A DNA stretch of 45,339 nt from the NCBI GenBank assembly GCA_003242895.1, contig QKMY01000063.1, positions 1-45,339 of the forward strand. Direction: 5' to 3'. The notes below the pieces were generated by a model. It had not been told where the DNA came from and made no database searches. It was given only the letters and a program-made list of their open reading frames with translations. The translations under genes were made by a program, and so were the position numbers. Shown here in pieces: positions 1 to 8,784 of the stretch (the first letter of the stretch is position 1; every line of letters starts with the position of its first letter). The stretch comes from Candidatus Margulisiibacteriota bacterium (GTDB lineage Bacteria; Margulisbacteria; Riflemargulisbacteria; GWF2-39-127).

Positions 1-20
1 ATTACCTGGACAGCATGAAT

Positions 21-96
21 CTGAATCCCATGGACACCACATCTGAATCGACTGGATACCTTGTTTCTGAATCACCTGGCGCCTTGCGCCTGAATC
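21..96. repeat. degenerate ~23-bp tandem repeat at left edge
   Basis: The heptamer CTGAATC recurs at 21, 43, 67 and 90, with spacings of 22, 24 and 23 bp. In the first three units it is followed 3 bases later by TGG and then a variable A/C-rich stretch. A partial unit (CCTGG at 5-9) precedes the array, so it probably extends past the window edge. The period is not a clean multiple of three, so a coding repeat is unlikely. Unit 3 also holds a small GGCGC/GCGCC inverted repeat at 78-90. Function unknown. Confidence 0.5.
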
Positions 97-440
97 TGCA
101 TCAAAGAGCTTTTTGAGGAAAATCATCAATTAACGATACAAACATAGACGCCAGAAGAGGAATTTTTATATATTGCTAACTTTTTTATTCTGTAAAGGAT
201 CCGAATTTCGCCAAACCGGCCTTTTTGCCACACAAGGCGTGGTTCGCCGACTTCCCTGCCCCAAAGCATTAACATGCAAGCGTTGACTTCTTTATCAGGA
301 CAAAACGAGGCTCCAAAATAACCAGGCGAGATTAACGCTCTCAATCTTTATGTCACCCTAGGCATTATTGCCATAAGCTATCGGCATGTCAAACTTTTAG
401 CTTAAGACAAGACGCCTTACACACGAATAACCGATGTATT
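97..440. other. stretch without a convincing gene
   Basis: No supported gene lies here. A 72-codon reading frame on the minus strand (126-344) opens with TTG, has no ribosome binding site, and its product resembles no family I recognise. The stretch around 190-320 looks richer in G+C than its neighbours, which could mean a decayed gene or transferred DNA. I see no terminator following the nuclease gene that ends at 441. Confidence 0.4.
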
Positions 441-950
441 CTATCGTAGGCTCCATAGTTTGTTGAATTCCACTACATATCGATTAACTATATTTATTTC
501 ATTAATTACAAGCATATTCTCAAAATTATAACGTTCGGCATTTGTTGTCCAGTTATAAGACCCCGTCATCAAGACTTTCTTATTGAAGATAACAAATTTA
601 TTATGCATGATGCCTCGTCTCCCCACACTACCATCCATAACTTTAATAACAAAGCCCTTTCTATCTAGCCAGGCAACTTCCGAACTCTTGCTTTTTAACT
701 GACTTTTATCTACTATCAACCGAATCATCACACCCCGGAGTTTCGCCGTCTCCAAAGCTTGCGCAATATCCGACGAAGTAAAACTGTACATGGCAATATC
801 AATCGATCCGGTAGTCAAATTAATTTCTCTTACTATCCGCTCCGCTATATTTTCATTTGGCGAGAAAAATACTTCCGTCGCAAAGGCTTGCGGGGAAATT
901 AATACCAGCATAAGTGTGATTATATGTAGTTGTTTAAAGATTTTATTCAT
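441..950 (-). CDS. secreted PLD-family nuclease (Nuc-like, single HKD motif)
   Basis: This is a 169-residue protein with an N-terminal Sec signal peptide (hydrophobic residues 10-20, AFA cleavage site near 24), so it is probably periplasmic. The body matches the short one-motif phospholipase D family of endonucleases typified by Nuc, whose members dimerise to form one active site from two HKD motifs. Visible motif residues are H116, K118 and the downstream G130-S131-Y-N133. The acidic position of HxKxxxxD is N123 here, so the motif reads HKN. That Asp is not the catalytic nucleophile (His is), so activity may survive, but this is inference. The gene begins only 13 bp after the 3' end of rnpB, and no Shine-Dalgarno is visible ahead of its ATG. 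It may be transcribed by read-through from rnpB. A substrate cannot be told from sequence. Confidence 0.8.
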   Translation of the reverse strand: MNKIFKQLHIITLMLVLISPQAFATEVFFSPNENIAERIVREINLTTGSIDIAMYSFTSSDIAQALETAKLRGVMIRLIVDKSQLKSKSSEVAWLDRKGFVIKVMDGSVGRRGIMHNKFVIFNKKVLMTGSYNWTTNAERYNFENMLVINEINIVNRYVVEFNKLWSLR

Positions 951-963
951 AGTAATGGTAATA

Positions 964-1316
964 GGGCAGGTAAGCCTATAAGCCGAGTTCTGTCGTGTAT
1001 GATTATTTCTCTGGGATTATCATCACTGATAACCTCAAGCGACCAACCCAGGAATCGTAACGGAACGAGCAGTTCCTCTTCCCCTATTTGGTCTTGCACT
1101 GAATGGGGTTTGCCAAGCAAGCATATTGCTACGCTTCTGGTGAGCTCTTACCATCACCATTTCGCCCTTACCACCGGATTAGAGTGGCGGTATATTTTCT
1201 GTTGCACTATCCGTAAGATTACTCTTCCCACTAGTTAAGTGGCATTCTGCTCTGTAGTGCTCGGACTTTCCTCATATAGTAAGAGTACTATACGCAACCA
1301 TACAGCCTACCTGCCT
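964..1316 (-). ncRNA. rnpB: RNase P RNA (bacterial type A-like)
   Basis: This is the catalytic RNA of ribonuclease P, which trims tRNA 5' leaders together with the RnpA protein (31813-32151 here). On the minus strand it carries the universal 5' motif GAGGAAAGTCCGAGC, a GGTAAGAGCTCACC-type helix, the CCCCAT...GTGCAAGACC segment, AATAGG, and the 3' motif ACAGAACTCGGCTTATAG. The ends pair as helix P1: GGCAGGTAGGC near 1316 with GCTTACCTGCC near 964. The length of about 353 nt is normal for the family. A small plus-strand reading frame across this stretch is a chance shadow. No intrinsic terminator is visible before the next gene. Confidence 0.97.
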
Positions 1317-1321
1317 CAAAT

Positions 1322-1349
1322 ATTGTATACCATATCTTAATTTTTGCAA
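1322..1349 (-). promoter_or_regulatory. sigma-70-type promoter of rnpB
   Basis: On the minus strand there is a -35 TTGCAA (1349-1344), a 16-bp spacer and a -10 TACAAT (1327-1322). This places the transcription start a few bases later, at the 5' end of the RNase P RNA. It lies after the parB terminator, so rnpB has its own transcript. Confidence 0.65.
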
Positions 1350-1363
1350 GCAAGAGATTCCAA

Positions 1364-1393
1364 ACAAAAAAAAAGCGGGCTTTTCAGCCCGCT
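1364..1393 (-). terminator. intrinsic terminator after parB
   Basis: On the minus strand the stem AGCGGGCT pairs with AGCCCGCT across a GAAA tetraloop and is followed by a run of about nine T. It ends the parB side of the operon 25 bp after the parB stop codon. Confidence 0.9.
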
Positions 1394-1417
1394 ACACTTT
1401 CTATAATAATAATTTAC

Positions 1418-2275
1418 CTATTGTATGCCCAGGCTATTAAGCAATTCCTGTTTTTCCTCAGGTGACGAATAACTAAAAACGAACTTCCCTGTCTTTTGAT
1501 TCCCTTTAAAAGTAAATTTTTTCCAAATGTTTTCCTTTATATAGCTTTCTTTCTCAAACACATACACCTGTTTTGCAGGAGTTGGGACCTTACCTATCTC
1601 CATACTTCTGCGGACCAAATCCTCTGCCTGACGAACACTTAATTTATCATTAATTATTTTATGCAAAGCATTAATTCTATCTTCATTTACTGACAAGGAC
1701 AATAATGTCCTCGCATGTCCGGCTGATATCGTGCCAGAAATAACGTGTTCAATAATTTCATCCGGAAGATCCAACAAACGAATAGCATTAGTTATTGCCG
1801 GCCGGCTCTTGCCGATTTTTTGAGCTAGCTCATCCTGGGTATAGCTGAATCGCTTTATCAGCTGCTGATACGCCCTGGCCTCCTCTATCGGGCCAATATC
1901 TTCTCTTTGAATATTTTCAATTAAAGCAATTTGGAGAGACTCTTCATCCGTTAGCTCTCTCACTATTGCCGGGATTATTTCCATCTTCAGCATTGAGCAG
2001 GCTCGCCATCGACGTTCGCCAGCAACAATCTCATACTTTGCGTTATCAATCTTTCTAACCAATATTGGCTGATTAATGCCATTACACTTTATTGAATCGG
2101 CAAGCTCTTTCATTTTCTCTTCATCAAATATAACTCGTGGCTGACTAGGATTTGGAACAATTTTTTCGATGGCCAGATACTGCAGCTCCGAAACTTGTGC
2201 CTTGTCTTCATCGAAATCAGGTATTAGGGCTCCAAGCCCTCTTCCCAATCGTGGTTTTTTGTCTTTAAGCAACAC
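1418..2275 (-). CDS. parB: chromosome partitioning protein ParB (Spo0J)
   Basis: ParB is a CTP-dependent DNA clamp that loads at parS and spreads, working with ParA to separate new origins. The 285-residue protein has the family layout. The N-terminal GRGLGALIP motif contacts ParA. The nucleotide-binding core follows, with GERRWRA near residue 105 and an ENIQRE segment after it. A helix-turn-helix centred on the KIGKSRPAITN segment reads parS, and a C-terminal dimerisation region closes the protein. The start is GTG at 2275, overlapping the 3' end of parA by 11 bp, which suggests translational coupling. A matching parS site lies 1.5 kb upstream at 3749-3764. The gene ends at a strong terminator. 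Confidence 0.97.
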   Translation of the reverse strand: MLLKDKKPRLGRGLGALIPDFDEDKAQVSELQYLAIEKIVPNPSQPRVIFDEEKMKELADSIKCNGINQPILVRKIDNAKYEIVAGERRWRACSMLKMEIIPAIVRELTDEESLQIALIENIQREDIGPIEEARAYQQLIKRFSYTQDELAQKIGKSRPAITNAIRLLDLPDEIIEHVISGTISAGHARTLLSLSVNEDRINALHKIINDKLSVRQAEDLVRRSMEIGKVPTPAKQVYVFEKESYIKENIWKKFTFKGNQKTGKFVFSYSSPEEKQELLNSLGIQ

Positions 2276-3026
2276 TTACTACCTCCTTAGCTAATCGCCG
2301 GTAAGCGATCGCTCCTTTCGATTCAGGCTCATACATTGAAATTGGCAATCCATGACTAGGCGCCTCAGACAATCGAATATTCCTGGGAATAACCGTCTCA
2401 AAAACTTTTTTCCCGAAGTAATTCTTGGCATCAACTACAACCTGATTATTTAACATAGTCCGAGCATCAAACATCGTCATAACGATACCCGCAATTTCTA
2501 ACCCCGGATTTATGCTTTTCTTTACTAACTTTAATGTCCCGATTAAATTACCAAGACCTTCTAAGGCATAATATTCGCATTGAACAGGAATAATAACCTT
2601 ATCAGACGCCCCAAGCGCATTAATGGTCAAGAGTCCGAGCGAAGGAGGACAATCAATAATAACATAATCAAAGCTATCTTTAATGCTCTTCATGCTCGAC
2701 TTCAACATATATTCTCTTGCCTCCATCCCAGCAAGCTCAACCTCAGCTCCCGCCAGATTCTTCGTAGCAGGTATTATTGAAAGATTCTCGATTTCAGTTG
2801 AAACAATACTATCGTTAATATCAACCCGACCTATAATGACTGAGTAGATATCAAACTCTATGCTATCCTTATTTACGCCAAGACCTGAAGAAGCATTGCC
2901 TTGTGGGTCCATATCAATAATCAGCGTTTTTTCTCCGCGACTTGCCAGATAGGCACTTAAGTTTACCGCAGTCGTTGTTTTCCCAACTCCGCCTTTTTGA
3001 TTCACGATCGAAAATATATTCCCCAT
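2265..3026 (-). CDS. parA: chromosome partitioning ATPase ParA (Soj)
   Basis: ParA is a dimerising ATPase that binds the nucleoid non-specifically and moves ParB-parS complexes. Among the 253 residues are the deviant Walker A KGGVGKTT (about residues 11-18) with its signature lysine, the switch I DMDPQGN segment, and the Walker B-like VIIDCPP. The length suits the small chromosomal Soj class, which lacks an N-terminal DNA-binding domain. The gene starts 3 bp after rsmG stops, and the purine-rich AGGGGATGA ahead of its ATG serves as ribosome binding site. It is part of the mnmG-side operon. Confidence 0.97.
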   Translation of the reverse strand: MGNIFSIVNQKGGVGKTTTAVNLSAYLASRGEKTLIIDMDPQGNASSGLGVNKDSIEFDIYSVIIGRVDINDSIVSTEIENLSIIPATKNLAGAEVELAGMEAREYMLKSSMKSIKDSFDYVIIDCPPSLGLLTINALGASDKVIIPVQCEYYALEGLGNLIGTLKLVKKSINPGLEIAGIVMTMFDARTMLNNQVVVDAKNYFGKKVFETVIPRNIRLSEAPSHGLPISMYEPESKGAIAYRRLAKEVVSVA

Positions 3027-3029
3027 GGT

Positions 3030-3740
3030 TCATCCCCTCTTATACATTTTTTTTAGCCTTATCAGTGGTCTCGGCTTAAAATCATTTACTTCTTTAGTCT
3101 TCTTATAAATGATGAGCACACGATCATCATCCTCAATAGAATACCGGATCTCTCTTTCAACAACTAAATTATACATCTGAACAATATCTTTTGCATCACT
3201 CAATTCTTCGGCTAATCCCTTACATGATTTATACGCAATAATATAGCCATTCTCCCGGACCAGGCCACTACACAATTCCAACATAATTGGCAAATAAAAT
3301 ATTGCCCGCCCAACAACGGCATCAACTTTACCGAGCGGGCTATGCTTGCCCGACAAGTCTTCAATTCTCGCATTTACAGCCTTCACCTGCTTCAAACCCA
3401 ACACACCAATGACATTTTCCAGAAATTTAACCTTTTTACCAACCGACTCTACAAGGTAAACACGAATATCACCATATAGTATTCCGATTGGAATTCCCGG
3501 AAATCCGGCACCGCTTCCCACATCGACGAGGCTTTCAATTTTCACCTGATCAAGAAAACTGACAACCTGCAAAGAGTCCTTGAAATGCTTCAAATATATT
3601 GACCGCTCATCCCTGATTGCTGTTAAATTAATTTTCTTATTCCACTCCACAAGAAGATCAGCGTAACGCACAATCTTATCAAGCACAGCATCGTCAGCAC
3701 TCTTCATTTCCAACAATTCAACAATTTCATCTTTTTTCAT
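3030..3740 (-). CDS. rsmG: 16S rRNA (guanine-527-N7)-methyltransferase
   Basis: RsmG (GidB) methylates G527 of 16S rRNA using SAM. The 236-residue sequence shows the family landmarks: NLTAIRD near residue 40, the SAM-binding loop VDVGSGAGFPGIP around residue 71, and VVGRAIF in the catalytic region. It is slightly longer than many homologues because of a basic tail after the methyltransferase fold. It sits between the regulator-like gene at 3765 and parA, its usual neighbour. The parS site lies in the 24-bp gap just upstream of its start codon. Confidence 0.95.
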   Translation of the reverse strand: MKKDEIVELLEMKSADDAVLDKIVRYADLLVEWNKKINLTAIRDERSIYLKHFKDSLQVVSFLDQVKIESLVDVGSGAGFPGIPIGILYGDIRVYLVESVGKKVKFLENVIGVLGLKQVKAVNARIEDLSGKHSPLGKVDAVVGRAIFYLPIMLELCSGLVRENGYIIAYKSCKGLAEELSDAKDIVQMYNLVVEREIRYSIEDDDRVLIIYKKTKEVNDFKPRPLIRLKKMYKRG

Positions 3741-3748
3741 AAGGCCCT

Positions 3749-3764
3749 CGTTTCACGTGAAACA
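3749..3764. promoter_or_regulatory. parS: parS centromere site
   Basis: The 16-bp palindrome CGTTTCACGTGAAACA matches the Spo0J/ParB consensus TGTTTCACGTGAAACA at 15 of 16 positions. It lies between rsmG and the upstream gene, 1.5 kb from parB and about 29 kb from the dnaA-linked origin. ParB would load here. Confidence 0.92.
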
Positions 3765-4340
3765 TCACTCCCGATCTAATATCATTTCCTTGGTGGCATT
3801 TACCGCATATACCATCTCTTCGTCATTGTTTCGAATTAAATCCCGAACATCACATCTTCTATAAAGCCGATAGTCAACTCTCTGAGTAAGGAATGCCAAT
3901 GTTTCCTGTATTTTACTCGCTATCTCAATGATTTTCGTACAGCCATCACATACCACCACAAGCAACGATTTCGTTGCAACCATACCACTTACGCTTTTTT
4001 CATACATAAAGGCGTATTCAATATCGCCAATCTTGGACAAAGCATCCCGAATACACAACCCAGCCAATTCTGTTTTATAAAAAATTCTCTTCAGCTCTGC
4101 ATAGAACACAAAAGATGTATTAAGACTGAATATCCTTAAATTAGCCCTTCGTTTTTCCAAGATAAAATTTATGCCGACGAGATTATCAAGCTCTTTCTGA
4201 TAAGAACTGAGATTCTTGCCGAGATCATTTTTTAGCATACTCATATAGATTTCTTTGTCTGGATTACGAAAGAAATACGACATCAAATCAACCCTCGATG
4301 CCGACGTAAACAAATTTTTCAACAGCCTGTCATCAGTCAT
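3765..4340 (-). CDS. winged-helix protein with inactivated nucleotidyltransferase-like domain
   Basis: The function of this 191-residue protein is unknown. Residues 5-75 look like an ArsR-type winged helix (LFTSASRVDLMSYFFRN, then a DNA-recognition helix, then a wing around EKRRANLRIF). Residues 80-170 align in outline with the MNT/Pol-beta nucleotidyltransferase domain that often follows this HTH. The region YAFMYEKSVSG stands where active members have YGSxxxG. The motif that should hold the two metal-binding aspartates (SDIDLLVV in typical members) is shortened to SLLVVV. Catalysis is therefore unlikely, and a DNA-binding or sensing role is my inference. No clear Shine-Dalgarno precedes the ATG. 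The stop codon directly abuts parS. It lies between mnmG and rsmG in the same orientation. It could also be a plain transcription factor whose C-terminal domain I have misassigned. Confidence 0.6.
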   Translation of the reverse strand: MTDDRLLKNLFTSASRVDLMSYFFRNPDKEIYMSMLKNDLGKNLSSYQKELDNLVGINFILEKRRANLRIFSLNTSFVFYAELKRIFYKTELAGLCIRDALSKIGDIEYAFMYEKSVSGMVATKSLLVVVCDGCTKIIEIASKIQETLAFLTQRVDYRLYRRCDVRDLIRNNDEEMVYAVNATKEMILDRE

Positions 4341-4346
4341 ATTTTG

Positions 4347-4404
4347 TCTTTACTATTTTTTCGTAACGTCGTACTACTTTATAGTTTTATCTTACTATTT
4401 TTTT
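4347..4404. repeat. pair of direct repeats upstream of the winged-helix gene
   Basis: Two near-identical 15-mers, TCTTTACTATTTTTT (4347-4361) and TCTTACTATTTTTTT (4390-4404), lie 43 bp apart in the 80-bp gap between mnmG and the winged-helix gene. On the minus strand they read roughly AAAAAATAGTAAGA. They could be an operator for that regulator, but the region is simply A/T-rich and chance is possible. Confidence 0.35.
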
Positions 4405-4420
4405 ATCGTTTTATAAACAA

Positions 4421-6295
4421 CTAATTTTGGAAACTGTTTTTGTGAAGATATATGACCAGAACGGATATATCTGCGGGATTAACACCGGAAATTCGAGATG
4501 CCTGCCCAAGATTTTCAGGGCGAATCTTATCTAGCTTTTCGGCAGCTTCTTTGCGTAATCCTGAAATATCCTTATAATTAACGGCTGCAGGAATCTTCTT
4601 TTTCTCAAAATCTTTTGACTTCTGTATTTGGCGATCTATTCTTTCGATATAGCCCTTATATTTGACTTCAATCTCAACATTCTCCCCATAAGGAAAGTCT
4701 TTTTCAATTTTGAAGCCATCAAAGGCAGATAAGTTTTTCCAGGTCACCTCGACCCTCTGCAGCAACTCAGCATAAGAAAGCTTTTTTCTTAAAGATGTAG
4801 TAAAAGACGCCAGAAGATCATTCGTGATCTCGTTTGGATAAACATAGTTTTTTTCAACGCTATCGAGATAATGACGGATAGATTTTTGTTTCGTGATATA
4901 TTGATCATAAATAGGCTTAGCTACCAAGCCGATCCCATAACCCTTTTCCAGTAACCGCCGATCAGCATTATCTTGTCTGAGAAGCAATCGATATTCGGCC
5001 CGTGCCGTCATCATCCGGTATGGTTCCTGGATATCTTTATTAATAAGATCATCAATCAACAGACCAATATATGATTCCTCGCGTGATAGAATTAAAGATT
5101 CTTTACCCTTCACCTTCAAGGCAGCATTAATTCCAGCCATAAGTCCCTGTCCGGCAGCTTCTTCATAGCCACTGGTCCCATTAATTTGTCCTGCCAGAAA
5201 AAGTCCCTGAACGGATTTTGTCTCCAAATTGTATTTTAGTTGATATGGAAATACGAAATCATATTCAACGGCATAGCCAGGCCTCATTACAACAACGGAT
5301 TCCAGTCCAGAGATACTATGTAAAGCCTCAATCTGCACATCAACCGGAAGGCTGGTATTGAAGCCTTGAATATATATTTCATTTGTTTCCAAACCCTCTG
5401 GCTCAACAAACAAATGATGTGAAGATTTATCAGAAAACCTCACAATCTTATCTTCAATCGAAGGACAATACCGGGGGCCAATACCTTTAATTTTTCCAGC
5501 ATATAAAGGAGATCGGTCAAGATTATTCAAAATGATTTCGTGAGTTTTAAGATTAGTATGAGTCAAATAACAAGGGATTTGGGCTCTTGCAGGGCTTGGG
5601 TGAAAAAAGGAAAATCGCTTCTCATCCTCGTCCCCAGGCTGAATTACTATTTTTTCGTAATTGATTGTTCTGCCATCTAATCGGGGCGTTGTTCCAGTTT
5701 TTAAGCGACCTAAATTCAGTCCTAACGCCTTTAGGCTATCTGACAAATGCACAGAAGTTTGTTCGCCTAATCTCCCGGCAGGTTGAGAAACAAACCCGGT
5801 ATGGATTATTCCATTCAGAAAAGTCCCTGTTGTTACGATGATGCAGGCCGCCTCATAAGTCACGCCCAGAATAGTTTTTACGCTTTTTACGTAATTGCTG
5901 TTATCAACCGAAATGTCAGTTACCATATCTTGCTTGATCTCCAAGTTAGCTTGGTTTTCACAGGTCTTTTTCATATAGACTTGATATAGGAGTTTATCAG
6001 ACTGGGCACGTAAGGATTGCACGGCAGGACCTTTTGAACGGTTCAGAACTTTCATCTGGATATAGGTCATATCGGCAGCAATGCTCATCTGCCCGCCAAG
6101 GGCATCGATCTCTGAAACAATATGGCTTTTTCCCGGGCCACCGATTGCCGGATTGCAAGGCATGTAACCAATGCGATCGAGGTTGATTGTCAGCATTAAT
6201 GTGCTACAACCCATTCTAGATGAAGCGAGGGCAGCTTCAACTCCAGCATGCCCTCCTCCGATTACTATTACATCATAATGTTTTGGATAAATCAT
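4421..6295 (-). CDS. mnmG: tRNA uridine-34 cmnm5 modification enzyme MnmG (GidA)
   Basis: MnmG is an FAD protein that, with MnmE (28897-30264 here), installs carboxymethylaminomethyl on U34 of several tRNAs. The 624-residue length is typical. Visible landmarks are the N-terminal dinucleotide-binding VIVIGGGHAGVEAA, PCNPAIGGPGKSH near residue 47, the GRLGEQTS and LKTGTTPRLDG motifs, a second FAD motif LFLAGQINGTSGYEEAAGQG, and the YRMMTARAEYRLLLRQDNAD region. The C-terminal helical domain (ASRISGVNPADI) binds MnmE. It heads the rsmG-parA-parB gene string. In many bacteria mnmE is close by; here it is 22 kb away. Confidence 0.97.
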   Translation of the reverse strand: MIYPKHYDVIVIGGGHAGVEAALASSRMGCSTLMLTINLDRIGYMPCNPAIGGPGKSHIVSEIDALGGQMSIAADMTYIQMKVLNRSKGPAVQSLRAQSDKLLYQVYMKKTCENQANLEIKQDMVTDISVDNSNYVKSVKTILGVTYEAACIIVTTGTFLNGIIHTGFVSQPAGRLGEQTSVHLSDSLKALGLNLGRLKTGTTPRLDGRTINYEKIVIQPGDEDEKRFSFFHPSPARAQIPCYLTHTNLKTHEIILNNLDRSPLYAGKIKGIGPRYCPSIEDKIVRFSDKSSHHLFVEPEGLETNEIYIQGFNTSLPVDVQIEALHSISGLESVVVMRPGYAVEYDFVFPYQLKYNLETKSVQGLFLAGQINGTSGYEEAAGQGLMAGINAALKVKGKESLILSREESYIGLLIDDLINKDIQEPYRMMTARAEYRLLLRQDNADRRLLEKGYGIGLVAKPIYDQYITKQKSIRHYLDSVEKNYVYPNEITNDLLASFTTSLRKKLSYAELLQRVEVTWKNLSAFDGFKIEKDFPYGENVEIEVKYKGYIERIDRQIQKSKDFEKKKIPAAVNYKDISGLRKEAAEKLDKIRPENLGQASRISGVNPADISVLVIYLHKNSFQN

Positions 6296-6315
6296 TTCAC
6301 TCTATAGTACACTAA

Positions 6316-7500
6316 CTAAAATTTAAATGGAATAGCGTAGCCATACTCCGTAGAATCTTCCATTTGTCCTTGATCATTATATACCCTTTTCCAGGTGATT
6401 TTTGCATTACCCGGAAAATTAACTCCCAGCATTGTCAAAGGAGCATATGTGTCAACTGCGATATTAGCTCCACCTGAGCCAATTTTTGAAAAAGAAGTCA
6501 TTTGTACTTGCTCATATCGAGCCTGTGCACTAACGCCAGCGATCTCATTTACAGTTAAAATTGCCTTCAAGGAAGGATCTTCTTTTGCTTTATTTTTATA
6601 CTTAATATTCTGATACTCAGCAATGAAATTCGCAAGGTTGAAAATACTAAAACCAAGAGAGCCATGATACCCAGACATGCTGCCAAGATTAACGGTTTCT
6701 AAGTCTGTTGGACTTAATTCATATTGATAATTAAAATATCCAGGAACAAACTTAGAACCAAAAGTCCTATAATCTACCTGATAATCAAGAAAGTTAAATA
6801 CTTTACCTTTAACACCAGTCATACCACCCTTACTATAATTGATGAGTTGCCCAACTTCGACAAATAACGTCCCGGCATCTCCGAATACTAACCATCCGGC
6901 ATCGGCAGCCATAGCCGCTTGCCCTTTTCCTATAGTCCCGGCGGTATTGCTCACACCATCATTATCAACGGCATAGCTAAGGCCAAGTTTAACTTGTTTG
7001 CCTAATAATTCTAATTCGGCAGGTTGATAAGTCAGTCTACCTGCATATACCTTTGTATTCGTTATAACAGCCATCATACCATACGGATTAAAAGCATTTG
7101 TATAAGCTTTCACGCCAGCCTTTGATGGATCAAAAATTGTTGAGCCATTCACTTCGGTGGAATAATCATTCATTATTAAACCATAGCCAAGAGTAATCCC
7201 GCTCAGAACTCCATAACGAATCCCATTTATTCCGTCATCATATTCTACATATCGGATTGAAACAAAGGATGCATTTTTTGGTTTATTTTCAGCTGGCATA
7301 AAAAGGTTAACATCCAGTCCGAATCCAAAATTTCCAATACCTAGCGTTGGACTTAAAGTCAAAACAGTAGCTGACTTCCCACCACTTGAAATTATACTTA
7401 CACCCCCAGTCCCCTTTCCACTCATATTATCCACTGCCATTACCGCGCTACCAACAAACAGAAGCAACGTCGCAGTTAGGATTCTTGATTTAATATTCAT
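6316..7500 (-). CDS. predicted outer-membrane protein of unknown function
   Basis: This 394-residue protein starts with a clear Sec signal peptide (residues 1-22, cleavage after AVMA). The mature part is rich in Gly and in alternating polar/aromatic strands such as GIRYGVLSGITLGYGLIM and FVEVGQLINYS. It ends with a strand finishing in Phe (AIPFKF), a common ending for outer-membrane beta-barrels that BamA recognises. I do not recognise a named family. The gene has its own promoter-like sequence and an AAAGGGGA ribosome binding site. Neighbouring genes (mnmG, gap) give no functional clue. A diffusion channel or structural porin is possible, but that is inference. Confidence 0.6.
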   Translation of the reverse strand: MNIKSRILTATLLLFVGSAVMAVDNMSGKGTGGVSIISSGGKSATVLTLSPTLGIGNFGFGLDVNLFMPAENKPKNASFVSIRYVEYDDGINGIRYGVLSGITLGYGLIMNDYSTEVNGSTIFDPSKAGVKAYTNAFNPYGMMAVITNTKVYAGRLTYQPAELELLGKQVKLGLSYAVDNDGVSNTAGTIGKGQAAMAADAGWLVFGDAGTLFVEVGQLINYSKGGMTGVKGKVFNFLDYQVDYRTFGSKFVPGYFNYQYELSPTDLETVNLGSMSGYHGSLGFSIFNLANFIAEYQNIKYKNKAKEDPSLKAILTVNEIAGVSAQARYEQVQMTSFSKIGSGGANIAVDTYAPLTMLGVNFPGNAKITWKRVYNDQGQMEDSTEYGYAIPFKF

Positions 7501-7538
7501 ATTACAATTCCCCTTTCATTTTTTTACTTTCTACCTTT

Positions 7539-7568
7539 ATTATACTTAAATAGCCATACTTCTAACAA
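7539..7568 (-). promoter_or_regulatory. promoter of the outer-membrane protein gene
   Basis: On the minus strand there is a -35 TTGTTA (7568-7563), an 18-bp spacer and a consensus -10 TATAAT (7544-7539). The predicted start gives a short leader of about 30 nt before the ATG at 7500. Confidence 0.55.
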
Positions 7569-7625
7569 TATATAATATTTTTAACATTATTTATTAAATG
7601 ACTACAATTAAATTCGATTATATTA

Positions 7626-7654
7626 TTGACTCATTTATTGTGTTCTGCTAAATT
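7626..7654 (+). promoter_or_regulatory. promoter of gap
   Basis: A -35 TTGACT (7626-7631), a 17-bp spacer and a -10 TAAATT (7649-7654) lie about 50 bp upstream of the gap start codon, in the divergent region shared with the outer-membrane protein gene. Confidence 0.5.
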
Positions 7655-7687
7655 ATAGTTTGTGCGCCTATCGGGCAATATATTTAA

Positions 7688-8704
<1,017 letters not shown>

Positions 8705-8724
8705 TTTAAACCAATCTCTCCCCC

Positions 8725-8759
8725 AAAAGCCGGGCGCAAGCTCGGCTTTTCCCTTTTTT
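8725..8759. terminator. intrinsic terminator between gap and the exporter operon
   Basis: An 11-bp stem (AAAAGCCGGGC paired with GCTCGGCTTTT, one G-T pair) with a GCAA loop is followed by CCCTTTTTT on the plus strand. The flanking A/T runs let it work for the convergent exporter operon as well. Confidence 0.85.
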
Positions 8760-8784
8760 ATACACTGGTTGAAATTGAAGACGA

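Noticed and set aside
126-344. 72-codon minus-strand frame
   Set aside because: TTG start, no ribosome binding site and no recognisable product; kept only as a note on the left-edge region.
930-1238. 102-codon plus-strand frame
   Set aside because: It lies antisense to rnpB, whose conserved RNA motifs explain the sequence fully.
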